NCBI GenBank assembly: GCA_025056965.1
Contig: JANWVF010000006.1
Span: forward strand, 1 to 64,000
Source: Thermoflexales bacterium
GTDB taxonomy: Bacteria > Chloroflexota > Anaerolineae > J036 > Brachytrichaceae
Length of the DNA stretch: 64,000 bases
Reading direction: 5' to 3'
The notes beneath the pieces are model-generated. The model worked only from the letters and a program-made list of their open reading frames with translations, was not told where the DNA came from and searched no databases. Of this stretch, positions 55,341 through 64,000 are shown in pieces. A program made the translations under genes and the position numbers. Position 1 is the first letter of the stretch. Each line of letters starts with the position of its first letter.

Positions 55341-57056
55341 CTAAATCACCGTCGGCGGGTGATACTCGCCGAAGACGCGACGCAGCGCCTTTCCGATCTC
55401 GCCGACGGTGACGCCGCCTTCGACGCAGGCGATCAAGCACGGCATGATGTTCTCGCTGCTGCGCGCCGTCCTTTCCAGTTGTGCGATCAGCGCACTCACG
55501 CGCTCGTTGTCGCGCTGGGCGCGCCATTCGGCCAGTCGGCGTCGCTGTTCGGCCTCGATCGCTGGATCCACCCTAAACCGCTCTCCGACGCTCTGTGGCT
55601 CGCCCTCGTCCTCAAATGCGTTGACGCCGACGATGATCCGTTCCTTTGCCTCTACCTCGCGCTGGTAGCGGTAAGCCGACTCGGCGATCTGCGCCTGCAT
55701 CCAGCCGCTCTCGATGGCTCGAACCGCGCCGCCGAGGGCATCAATCTGCTCAATCAGCGCGCGCGCTCGGCGTTCGATCTCGTCTGTGAGGTACTCGATG
55801 ACGTATGCGCCGCCGAGCGGATCTACCGTGTCGGTTACGCCGCTCTCATAGGCGATGATCTGTTGTGTGCGCAAGGCGGTGCGGGCTGCCTCGGCCGTCG
55901 GGAGCTGAAGCGCCTCGTCCCAGCTGTTGGTGTGTAGGCTTTGCGCGCCGCCAAGCACTGCAGCCAACGCCTGAATTGTGACGCGGGCGACGTTGTTGAT
56001 GGGTTGCTGCGCGGTGAGCGTGCTGCCGCCGGTCTGCGCGTGGAAGCGCAGCATGCAACTGCGCGGGTCTCGCGCGCCGAAGCGCTCGCGCATGATCCAT
56101 GCCCACAGCCGACGCGCTGCGCGGAACTTGGCGATTTCCTCCAGGAAGTCGTTGTGCGCGTTGAAGAAAAAGGCGATTTGGCCGGCGAATTCGTCCACAT
56201 CCAGCCCTACATCTAGGGCAGCCTGAACATAGGCGATCGCATTGGCCAACGTGAAGGCGACTTCCTGAACGGCCGTGCTGCCGGCCTCGCGGATATGGTA
56301 GCCGCTGATGCTGATCGTATTCCAGTGCGGCACATGCTGCTTGCAAAACGCGAACACATCCGTCACCAGCCGCATCGAGGGCTTGGGCGGGAAGATATAC
56401 AGCCCGCGCGCGGCGTATTCCTTGAGGATGTCGTTCTGCACCGTCCCGCGCAGCGGCCAGGGTCCGGCAGGTAAAGCGCAGCCGTCTGTGCCGGACTTGC
56501 GGTCGTTGCTCCCTATACCTTGTTCGCGCGCTACCGCGATGTATAGCGCCAGCAGCACTGCCGCCGGCGCATTGATGGTCATGCTGGTGCTGACCTTGTC
56601 GAGTGGAATCCCGTCGAACAACTCGCGCATGTCGCGCAGCGTGCAGATGCTGACGCCTACTTTGCCGACCTCACCGGCGGCCAGTGGGTCGTCGGCATCC
56701 ATGCACAACTGCGTCGGCAAGTCGAACGCGACCGAGAGACCGGTTTGGCCCTGCGACAACAGATAGCGATAGCGCGCGTTGCTTTCTCTGGCCGTGGAGA
56801 AGCCGGCGTATTGCCGCATCGTCCAATAGCGCGAGCGATACATCGTTGGATGGATGCCGCGCGTGAAAGGGTATTCGCCGGGGAATTCACCGCGATAGCC
56901 GGCGCCGGTCGTCGGGTCGCCGTAGACGACGTCGAGCGGGATGCCCGAGGGGGTCTCGAAATGCGCTTTGCGCTCCGGCGCGCGCTTCAGCGATGGGTGT
57001 AGCGTCTCGCGCTCCCAGTCGGCGCGAGTGCGGTGGGCATGGGCGATCTCGGTCAT
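55341..57056 (-). CDS. methylmalonyl-CoA mutase large-subunit-type catalytic protein (no B12 domain)
   Basis: [112 protein letters not shown]. Confidence 0.93.
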   Translation of the reverse strand: MTEIAHAHRTRADWERETLHPSLKRAPERKAHFETPSGIPLDVVYGDPTTGAGYRGEFPGEYPFTRGIHPTMYRSRYWTMRQYAGFSTARESNARYRYLLSQGQTGLSVAFDLPTQLCMDADDPLAAGEVGKVGVSICTLRDMRELFDGIPLDKVSTSMTINAPAAVLLALYIAVAREQGIGSNDRKSGTDGCALPAGPWPLRGTVQNDILKEYAARGLYIFPPKPSMRLVTDVFAFCKQHVPHWNTISISGYHIREAGSTAVQEVAFTLANAIAYVQAALDVGLDVDEFAGQIAFFFNAHNDFLEEIAKFRAARRLWAWIMRERFGARDPRSCMLRFHAQTGGSTLTAQQPINNVARVTIQALAAVLGGAQSLHTNSWDEALQLPTAEAARTALRTQQIIAYESGVTDTVDPLGGAYVIEYLTDEIERRARALIEQIDALGGAVRAIESGWMQAQIAESAYRYQREVEAKERIIVGVNAFEDEGEPQSVGERFRVDPAIEAEQRRRLAEWRAQRDNERVSALIAQLERTARSSENIMPCLIACVEGGVTVGEIGKALRRVFGEYHPPTVI

Positions 57057-57083
57057 CGTCAGCCTAGGGATGTGCGTCTGCGC

Positions 57084-57674
57084 TTATGCGCCGGGCACGA
57101 GGTCGCAGGCTTCAGGAGGCATCCAGTGCGCTTCGCGGCCTTCCCATTTGACGTTGCAGCCGATCGGGTTGGTGAGCGGCGTGCGCACGGGGCGACCGGC
57201 AAGGTGGTCTTCAAGCGCGTTTGCCAGATCGTTGACCTTGCTCTTTTCGGCCTCGCGCGGGTTGTCTACACCGCGGCCGGTGTAGATCAGTCGGCGATCT
57301 TTGTCGAAGACGTAGAAGTGCGGCGTGCGCAGCGCGCCGTAAGCCAGCGCTACCTGTTGCGATTTGTCGCGCAAATATACCCACGGGAACTTGTGCTCTT
57401 CCATGCGCTTGACCATATGCTCGAAGCTGTCCTCCGGGTAGGTCGTCTCGCTGTTCGAGTTGATGGCGACGAATCGCACGCCGTGCGGCATGAAGCGCAG
57501 CGCTGTCTGGCGCGTCACCTCGTCCGAACCTTTGACATACGGGCAGTGATTGCAGGTGAAGAAAATCACCAACACCGGTGCGTCGTCGAAATCGGACAGC
57601 CGGTACGTCTTGCCATCGGTCGCGGGCAGTTCAAAGTCGGGGGCTTTCTCGCCCAGCTGAAGGGTAAATGCCAT
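57084..57674 (-). CDS. thioredoxin-like peroxiredoxin/redoxin family protein
   Basis: [45 protein letters not shown]. Confidence 0.9.
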   Translation of the reverse strand: MAFTLQLGEKAPDFELPATDGKTYRLSDFDDAPVLVIFFTCNHCPYVKGSDEVTRQTALRFMPHGVRFVAINSNSETTYPEDSFEHMVKRMEEHKFPWVYLRDKSQQVALAYGALRTPHFYVFDKDRRLIYTGRGVDNPREAEKSKVNDLANALEDHLAGRPVRTPLTNPIGCNVKWEGREAHWMPPEACDLVPGA

Positions 57675-57689
57675 AGGTCACCTCCAAGA

Positions 57690-58283
57690 TCAATTGTCCA
57701 GCCAGATCGTCACTTCGTCCACCGGCCGACGGTCGCGGGGCTTGCCGGCATCGGCAGGATAGCCCAGCGTAATCAAGGCCTGAGGCTGCCAGTCTTCCGG
57801 CAGGCCAAGCGTCTGGATCACCGTCTGCGGACAGAACAGCGGCGCGCACATCCAACACGCGCCGAGCCCCAGGTCCGTCGCCGTGAGCAGGACGTTTTGC
57901 AGTGCCGCCGCGACGGCTTGGCCGGCCATCCAGCGTTCGGCTGCGTTGCGCCGCTCGTCAGAATATACATCCATGTCGCGCAGCGTCATACAGGCCAAAA
58001 GGCAAACCGGCGCAGATGTGATGCGTTGATACGAGCGCGCTACGTCGCGCGCGATCTGCTCCGGCGCGACACCATCGCGCGTCAGGTCTTCGCGCAATCG
58101 CTCACCCATCGCGATCGCAAGCCGGACGCGCGCGTTGCCGGTCAGCACGGCGAACCGCCACGGCTGGCGATTGTGCGGCGAAGGCGCGCGCGTTGCGGCT
58201 TCGAGCAGGGCGATCACCAACTCGCGCGGCAGCGTCCGATCGCTGTAGCGGCGAATCATGCGACGTCGGGCGATGGCGTCCAT
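57690..58283 (-). CDS. nitroreductase-family protein (FbiB C-domain-like by context)
   Basis: RRYSDRTLPRELVIALLEAATRAPSPHNRQPWRF; LGLGACWMCAPLFCPQTV; 3 bp downstream of cofE. Confidence 0.88.
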   Translation of the reverse strand: MDAIARRRMIRRYSDRTLPRELVIALLEAATRAPSPHNRQPWRFAVLTGNARVRLAIAMGERLREDLTRDGVAPEQIARDVARSYQRITSAPVCLLACMTLRDMDVYSDERRNAAERWMAGQAVAAALQNVLLTATDLGLGACWMCAPLFCPQTVIQTLGLPEDWQPQALITLGYPADAGKPRDRRPVDEVTIWLDN

Positions 58284-58286
58284 CGC

Positions 58287-59045
58287 TCAATGATAGAGGT
58301 CGAGTTGCGCAGGCCGGATGATCTCGGCGGCGCTGCCTTCGCGTGGTGTGAAGCGCAGGCCGCGCACTAGGGCGGCCGGCACACCTTCGGCGGCCTGACC
58401 CATGACTAACGTGGCGGCGCTGGCCACCATGTCGGCTAGGCCGATCTCGGTGTGCTGCAATCGGTAGCCGAACAGGTCGGCTCGCCCCCGCCAGTCTTCC
58501 ACGCCGGGCATGCCGGCCACGCCCACGGCCACGCCCACCGTGCCGAGGCGGTGTGGCCGGCCGTGGCTATCGCAGATGACTACGGGGATGAGGAAGCCGA
58601 ACGCCTCGCGCAGCCGGTCACGGATGCAGCGGGCGCTGGCATCGGGATCGGCGGGCATGAGCAGCACTACATCGGGATCCGGTGACACGTTGGAGTGGTC
58701 AATGGCCGCGTTGGCCGAGACGAAGCCGAGGCGGTGGCGCGTGACCAGCACGTTCGGCGCGGCGCGCGATACCTCCGACGATTCGCGCAAGATCACCTCA
58801 ACCAGGCGAGGGTCTTTGTGCGTGAGCGTTGCTAGCTCGATCGCGCGGGCCGAAGGCGTGACCTCGCGCAGGTTGACGAAGCGTCCCTCGGCCTTGGCGA
58901 CGATCTTGGACGTGACGACCAGCACGTCGCCGACTTGGGGATGCAGCGGAGCGATGCTTGCCGTGAGCAATCCGGCTAAGTCGTCGCCGGGGCGGATCAC
59001 CGGCAGACCGACAACGGCGAATAGCTGCAGGGCAGGGTGGGTCAC
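58287..59045 (-). CDS. cofE: coenzyme F420-0:L-glutamate ligase
   Basis: GDVLVVTSKIVAKAEGR, SANAAIDHSNV, VVICDSHGRPHRLGTVGVAVGVAGMPGVEDWRGRADLFGY. Confidence 0.93.
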   Translation of the reverse strand: MTHPALQLFAVVGLPVIRPGDDLAGLLTASIAPLHPQVGDVLVVTSKIVAKAEGRFVNLREVTPSARAIELATLTHKDPRLVEVILRESSEVSRAAPNVLVTRHRLGFVSANAAIDHSNVSPDPDVVLLMPADPDASARCIRDRLREAFGFLIPVVICDSHGRPHRLGTVGVAVGVAGMPGVEDWRGRADLFGYRLQHTEIGLADMVASAATLVMGQAAEGVPAALVRGLRFTPREGSAAEIIRPAQLDLYH

Positions 59046-59071
59046 GCGCTGGCTTCGCGCCTCGCTTGGGC

Positions 59072-59719
59072 CTATGCGCCGGTAATGCGGATGCCGGCGC
59101 CCTTGACCTTGTGGCGTTTGTTGATGCCGAGCAGAATTGGCGTGAGTCCTTCGACCACCACGGCGTTATCGAGTGGGCCGGCGTCCCAGGCTTTCATGCC
59201 GGCGTCGGCTACCAACTGCATGCCGATGCGTTTGGCGTCATCATCGTCGCCGCACACCAACACGTCACAGTCAATGACTGCATCCAGCTTCTTTAAGTGG
59301 GTGGCCGAAATATTCTGGAAGGCCGTCACGACTTTTGCGCCGTCGCCGAGGATAGCTTGAGCCTCTTTGGACGCCGAGCCACCCGGCGGCACGGCTACCC
59401 GCGTCAGGTCGTTGGGATTAATCGGCACGGTCACATCCACGAGCACCTTGCCCTGCACGGCATCCTTTACGCTGGCCAGCGTGTCTTTATGGGCAGCGTA
59501 GGGAACGGTGAGGACGACGACTTCGGCGCGGCGCGCGGCGTTGATGTTTTCGTCGCCGCTAATCCGCCCATCGCCAAGCACTAAGTTCAACTCTTCGGCG
59601 ACGCGCCGCGCCTTCTCGGCATCGCGCGAGCCGATGATGACCTCGTGGCCGGCATGCGCCCAGCGCAAAGCTAGCCCCGACCCTTCCTTCCCAGTGCCGC
59701 CTAAGACTGCGATTTTCAT
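59072..59719 (-). CDS. F420-dependent NADP reductase
   Basis: MKIAVLGGTGKEGSGLALRWAHAGHEVIIGSRDAEKA; VVLTVPYAAHKDTL; VTAFQNISATHL. Confidence 0.88.
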   Translation of the reverse strand: MKIAVLGGTGKEGSGLALRWAHAGHEVIIGSRDAEKARRVAEELNLVLGDGRISGDENINAARRAEVVVLTVPYAAHKDTLASVKDAVQGKVLVDVTVPINPNDLTRVAVPPGGSASKEAQAILGDGAKVVTAFQNISATHLKKLDAVIDCDVLVCGDDDDAKRIGMQLVADAGMKAWDAGPLDNAVVVEGLTPILLGINKRHKVKGAGIRITGA

Positions 59720-59778
59720 GCTTCTCCCTTGTCCTCATGAAGTTCGAGCTTAAAAGTTGAGATGTAGATAATACCCCT

Positions 59779-60627
59779 ATGGCCGAACACCTGCTCGTCA
59801 CGACCGAATGGCTTCATGCGCACCTACGCGACGACCGGCTGCGAATCGTGGACATTCGAGGTCATGTGCTGCCGCCGACCGAGCCGCCCCCTCACTACTT
59901 CAACCATTACGACGATTACGTGAAACAGCACATTCCCGGCGCCGTCTTTGTGGACTGGGTGTATGAGATCACCGATCCGGCCGACCCGCGCCATGCGCGC
60001 ATCGCGCCGCCGGAATGCTTCGCCGCGCTCATGCAGCGGTGCGGCATTGGCGACGATACCTTCGTCGTGGCCTACGATGATGCCGCGAGCATGTTCGCGG
60101 CGCGACTGTGGTGGGCGCTGAACTACTACGGTCATCCGGCGGTGGCCGTGCTGGACGGCGGCTGGCACAAATGGGTCGCCGAAGGACGGCCTGTCACGGC
60201 GGAGATCGTCGAGGTTGCGCCGGCGACGTTTACGCCGCGCCCGCAACCGGCCTGGATCCGCAGCGCCGACCAGGTGATGGCAGCGCTGGGATCGCCGGTT
60301 CAACTCGTAGACGTGCGCTCGCCGCAGGAGTTCAACGGCGAGCAATCGCGCGCGCGACGTTTCGGCCATATTCCCGGCGCGGTGAACGTGCCGCGCACGT
60401 CGTTGGTTGCGCCGGACGGCACACTGCTGCCGCCGCAGGCGCTGCGCGAGAGGTTTGCCCAAGTTGGCATCGGCGCGCACACGCCGGAGATCGTGACGTA
60501 TTGCAATGCTGGCGTCAGCGCCTCCCTAGGCTTACTGGCGCTGCGCGTCGCAGGTTTCGACAATAGCGCGATCTACGACGGCTCGTGGAAGGAATGGGGC
60601 AACGACGACGGTCGGCCGATCGCGTAG
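59779..60627 (+). CDS. sulfurtransferase (two rhodanese domains)
   Basis: LLVTTEWLHAHLRDDRLRIVDIRG; HIPGAVFVDW; LVDVRSPQEFNGE; catalytic loop VTYCNAGVSASL. Confidence 0.93.
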   Translation: MAEHLLVTTEWLHAHLRDDRLRIVDIRGHVLPPTEPPPHYFNHYDDYVKQHIPGAVFVDWVYEITDPADPRHARIAPPECFAALMQRCGIGDDTFVVAYDDAASMFAARLWWALNYYGHPAVAVLDGGWHKWVAEGRPVTAEIVEVAPATFTPRPQPAWIRSADQVMAALGSPVQLVDVRSPQEFNGEQSRARRFGHIPGAVNVPRTSLVAPDGTLLPPQALRERFAQVGIGAHTPEIVTYCNAGVSASLGLLALRVAGFDNSAIYDGSWKEWGNDDGRPIA

Positions 60628-60635
60628 CCTTGGGC

Positions 60636-61022
60636 TCAGGCGCTATCCAGCGCGTATTCCTTCAACACTTCTAGATCTACGAACTCCAGGGCGGCAATAT
60701 GGGTGGCTTCCAAGTCCACCGGTGGCGCGCAGCCGGCTTCGTAGGCTTCGATCCAGCGCGACACGCACAAGCACCATCGGTCGCCGGGCTTGAGTCCGGG
60801 GAAGGCGAACTCCGGCCGCGGCGTGATCAGATCGTTGCCCATGGCGCGCGAGAACTCCAGAAACTCGCGCGTCACCTGTGCGCACACCAAATGCAGGCCG
60901 GTGTCGCCCGGGCCGGTGTTGCAACATCCGTCGCGGTACCAACCGGTCATCGGCGCCGTGCTGCACGTCTTCAGTGCGGTTCCCAACACGTTTCTCGCTT
61001 GTATCGTCATGCTGACCCTCAC
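60636..61022 (-). CDS. DUF2237 family protein
   Basis: RNVLGTALKTCSTAPMTGWYRDGCCNTGPGDTGLHLVCAQVTREFLEFSRAMGNDLITPRPEFAFPGLKPGDRWCLCVSRW. Confidence 0.9.
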   Translation of the reverse strand: MRVSMTIQARNVLGTALKTCSTAPMTGWYRDGCCNTGPGDTGLHLVCAQVTREFLEFSRAMGNDLITPRPEFAFPGLKPGDRWCLCVSRWIEAYEAGCAPPVDLEATHIAALEFVDLEVLKEYALDSA

Positions 61023-61046
61023 TCGCAGATTAACCCGGCATTCATG

Positions 61047-63653
61047 TTAGCACGTCTCTGCGCCATCGAAGGTGGCCTCGCCGAAGCCGCGCAGCACGAA
61101 GCACCGCAGTCGCACTTCGCCGCCCAAGATTTCTAGGGTGACGTTCGCCTCGGCACGGTGCTTCGCCAGCCGGATGGTGCATGTGCCCCAGGCATAGCCG
61201 GTGGACCAAAAGTGGGTGCCCTCAATCGGATCAAACGTCATCACGCCGTTGACGGCAGAGTAGTGAAAGCCGGTCCAGGCCAGCACGGTCGCCCAGCTCG
61301 CCATCGCCCGCGCGTAGTGGTGCCCGCACTCGGCCTCGTCGAAGGGATTGCGCCTAGTGCCGTCGTAGCGGGAGCGAATGGCGGCAATGACCTTTAAGCC
61401 GTTCTCGATTTGCCCTTCGTAGAGCATGCCGGCCGCCGCGGTGTACTCGAAGCCGGTCATCACCTCGTTAAAGTAGGGGAAGGGGCGTTTGGGACGACGC
61501 CCTTTGGGGTAGGTGGCCATCAACAGCGCCGATTCGTCGCCCAGCACGAAGCTGCGCAAGTGGTTGAAGTGGTCGTGAAACCCGCGGCGGAAGTTGTATT
61601 TCATGATCGCGCGCAGCGCTTTGCGCACGTGGCGCGGATCGAGCAGATAGCCGAGGCCGCACACATGGGCAAAGTATTGACCCACTAATTGATCCACGAG
61701 GCAGCCGGCGCCGAGCTGAAGTTCCGGCTCTTGTGGCGTGCTTGCGCCCATGCCGGGGCGAAGTCCTTCTAAGATCAAATCCCCCGGCTGAGGCGGGCGG
61801 ATCTGGTGCTCGTAGTACTCGCCGTTGAACAGATGGGCGTCTATCCAGGCTCGACCGTGCTCGAACAAGCGGCGGCATTTGTCGGCAAAGGCCATGAGGT
61901 CCTCGGGCGTCTCGCGCCGGGCTTCGTCTTGTGACCGAGGGAAGCCCTCTATGGACGCAGACGTAGAGACGGGATGTTCGGCTAAATAACGCGCCATCTC
62001 TTCCATCGCCCGCAATGCGCCGAGGTACCAAGTGCCCATCTGGGGGTTAGGGCCGTAGTACTCCACATCCATCGTGTTGTGCTGGCATCCTTCCATCACG
62101 CCGTCCTCGTCGGCATCCCAGCCGCCCGGCCGCCAGCAGAATTCCAGCGCGCGCCGCGCTTGCGGCCACAACGCGCGCAGAAAGTCGTCGTCGCCGCTGA
62201 GTTGCCACTCGCGATAGAGCTTCATCAAGCAACCCATTTGGCCGTCGGCCGCGGCGTTGATCCACGTCGCTGCGCGGTCAAGCGGCAAGTCGGCGCGGAA
62301 GCACATCAATCCGTCGCTGCGCGTCGCGTATTTGAACTCCACTTCGCGCATGGTCTTGGCCAGGTCGCCGAAGAGGAAGGCAGTGGCCTGTTCGTAGTTC
62401 CACACGTGGGTGCAACTGCCGAAGCAGCAGCCGGATTTGTCCCCGCAGCCTTCCCAGCCCATAAGGTGGCCGCTCTCGATCCGGAACGTCGTCTGCGAAC
62501 GCAGTGTGCTGAGGTTGTAGAGCGCAGCCTCTTTGATCGGCGTCGGCAGGTCGCTGCTGATGAAGGCGTTGACGAACGCCAGCGTCTCGCGCTCTAGCGT
62601 GGGAAGCTGTGGGACGCTCCGTTCGACTACGTCCCACGCATCGGCGTAGCGCGTGGTGTAGTAGTTGCCCACCCGGTCAGGCTGATCGCGCGTGCCGGCG
62701 CCATAGGTCAGCGATGCCTCGCTGCGCATGCCCCAGCCGCGCCGGTTGGGGAAGTGCCACGCCAGCAGGAACGTGATGTCGCGCGTCTCGCGCGGCTTCA
62801 ACGTCAGCGAGACACACAGCGAACCGATCGGGTTGTTTACGTCGGCCTGACGCTCCTCAACTTTACCGTCGGCAGAGAAATCGTCCCAGTAGTCCAGCAA
62901 CGAGTCGCCCCAGCTGAGATCGGCCCACGTGGTGCGATAGGTGATGTCGCGCGTCGTCAGCGTGACCAGCGCAAGCGTGCCCCATTGATCGGCCGAAGGC
63001 TCGATGCCGCGCGAGCGCATGAATAACCCGCAGCCGTCGCTTTCTGCGAGCGCGCGGAACTCGTTGACGTTGCGCGCGCCGCTCTGATCGCGGGTGTTGA
63101 TGCGGCCGTCGGCGACCACGCTGCCGTCCTGGCCGATGAAGTTCTCCAGGTTGCCGCATATCGAAGCCTCGACGCGCCGGCCGGTGCGGTTAGTCAGCAC
63201 AAAGCGCAAGACGGCCAGGGGAATGCCGCTGCGCTCGGCGTCGCCGGGGATGAGCGGATTGAACGCTTGCAAGCGCACGGTCAACGGCACGTCGGGGTCG
63301 GATAGCACGACCTGGCCAAATGGGTATGCTGCCTCGAACGTGCAACGGCGAAAGCGCGGCAGACCGTGATTGGGGATCGGGCAGCCAAATGCACCTTCGT
63401 AGTCGCGCGGGTCAATCGCGCCTTCCAGGCAGCGCGTGACGGCCGGCCGGTCTGCTGCGCGCGCGTAGAGCGCAAAGAAGGTATGCTTCGGCTTGAAGCC
63501 CTTAGCGGGGCGATTGACCACTTCCCAGTCGCGCAAGTCGCCCCGGCCACCTAGCGAGATCGTACCGCTGCCGATGCCGCCGATAGGCATGGCGATGCGA
63601 GCGAGATGATCTTGATCGTAGCGGGTGAGGACAGGCCAGTTAGGTCGTTTCAT
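61047..63653 (-). CDS. GH116-family (GBA2/glucosylceramidase-like) beta-glucosidase
   Basis: MPIGGIGSGTISLGGRGDLRDWEVVNRPAKGFKPKHTFFALYAR; GGWDADEDGVMEGCQHNTMDVEYYGPNPQMGTWYLGALRAMEEMA. Confidence 0.87.
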   Translation of the reverse strand: MKRPNWPVLTRYDQDHLARIAMPIGGIGSGTISLGGRGDLRDWEVVNRPAKGFKPKHTFFALYARAADRPAVTRCLEGAIDPRDYEGAFGCPIPNHGLPRFRRCTFEAAYPFGQVVLSDPDVPLTVRLQAFNPLIPGDAERSGIPLAVLRFVLTNRTGRRVEASICGNLENFIGQDGSVVADGRINTRDQSGARNVNEFRALAESDGCGLFMRSRGIEPSADQWGTLALVTLTTRDITYRTTWADLSWGDSLLDYWDDFSADGKVEERQADVNNPIGSLCVSLTLKPRETRDITFLLAWHFPNRRGWGMRSEASLTYGAGTRDQPDRVGNYYTTRYADAWDVVERSVPQLPTLERETLAFVNAFISSDLPTPIKEAALYNLSTLRSQTTFRIESGHLMGWEGCGDKSGCCFGSCTHVWNYEQATAFLFGDLAKTMREVEFKYATRSDGLMCFRADLPLDRAATWINAAADGQMGCLMKLYREWQLSGDDDFLRALWPQARRALEFCWRPGGWDADEDGVMEGCQHNTMDVEYYGPNPQMGTWYLGALRAMEEMARYLAEHPVSTSASIEGFPRSQDEARRETPEDLMAFADKCRRLFEHGRAWIDAHLFNGEYYEHQIRPPQPGDLILEGLRPGMGASTPQEPELQLGAGCLVDQLVGQYFAHVCGLGYLLDPRHVRKALRAIMKYNFRRGFHDHFNHLRSFVLGDESALLMATYPKGRRPKRPFPYFNEVMTGFEYTAAAGMLYEGQIENGLKVIAAIRSRYDGTRRNPFDEAECGHHYARAMASWATVLAWTGFHYSAVNGVMTFDPIEGTHFWSTGYAWGTCTIRLAKHRAEANVTLEILGGEVRLRCFVLRGFGEATFDGAETC

Positions 63654-63810
63654 GGCAGCTCAGATGTTGGCATCGCCTGCTGATTGGCGCAAGTTTGACC
63701 GATGAGTGTGCGCTTGTCCATAGCTGACCGCCGGTTCACAGCGCGTGCGAGGGAATTCAGCACTGCGAGCGGTCCTAGTGCCTGCCCAAGCGGCAGCGGA
63801 AGAGCGTCGC

Positions 63811-63816
63811 TATAAT
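63811..63816 (+). promoter_or_regulatory. -10 box TATAAT upstream of lipoprotein gene
   Basis: CGCTATAATCTTTC, 50 nt upstream of start. Confidence 0.35.
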
Positions 63817-63865
63817 CTTTCTCAGCTCGTCCTCAAATTCACACACATCGAAAGGAGAGAAAACC

Positions 63866-64000
63866 GTGAGCAAGAGATCCTATGTCTTGTCTGGGCTTGT
63901 CATCGCCACCAGCCTGATCCTCGCCGCATGTGCGCCTGCCACGCCTGCCGCACCAGCGCAGCCGGCAGCGACGCAAGCTCCAGCCACCGAAGCGCCTGCG
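63866..64000 (+). CDS. lipoprotein N-terminus (probable ABC solute-binding protein), truncated by window edge
   Basis: GTG start after AAAGGAGAG SD: MSKRSYVLSGLVIATSLILAACAPATPAAPAQPAATQAPATEAPA; lipobox LAAC; no stop so absent from ORF track. Confidence 0.8.
   Translation, partial: MSKRSYVLSGLVIATSLILAACAPATPAAPAQPAATQAPATEAPA

Noticed and set aside
57033-58370. 445 aa plus-strand ORF
   Set aside because: Runs antisense across the redoxin and nitroreductase genes; no recognisable domain

Overview
64 kb of GC-rich bacterial chromosome. Gene content (F420 genes, GH20/GH116, ABC sugar importer, MR/MLE dehydratases, proteins I cannot place outside Chloroflexi-like genomes) suggests Chloroflexota, possibly Anaerolineae; this is inference. 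About 55 protein genes, one tRNA-Arg(TCT) and a truncated ISAs1-type element at the left edge are supported. Main blocks: amt with a structured leader; glycosylasparaginase/kinase pair; uvrB; MR/MLE dehydratase plus GH20; nth-like; infC-rpmI-rplT; rluD-like/ANTAR regulator; P1B ATPase; ABC importer with SDR, HpcH aldolase and 2-hydroxyacid dehydrogenase; rpsU; a divergent CRISPR-accessory pair (Csx3-like P-loop fusion and CARF-HTH) with no Cas genes or array in the window; glpD; gcvH-gcvPA; an exopolysaccharide cluster containing dprA; an uncharacterised 527 aa + 138 aa pair abutting the tRNA; PPi-type pfk; mutA/redoxin/F420 operon; GH116. Best second looks: the orphan CRISPR-signalling pair (28746-30895), infC with a likely AUC start and acidic tail, a promoter/two-hairpin/terminator module upstream of amt (candidate sRNA or attenuator), a BY-kinase-like ATPase with a destroyed P-loop, a CSC-motif P1B ATPase, and the 51161-53200 pair. 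No CRISPR array was seen. All family calls come from reading motifs; no database search was run.
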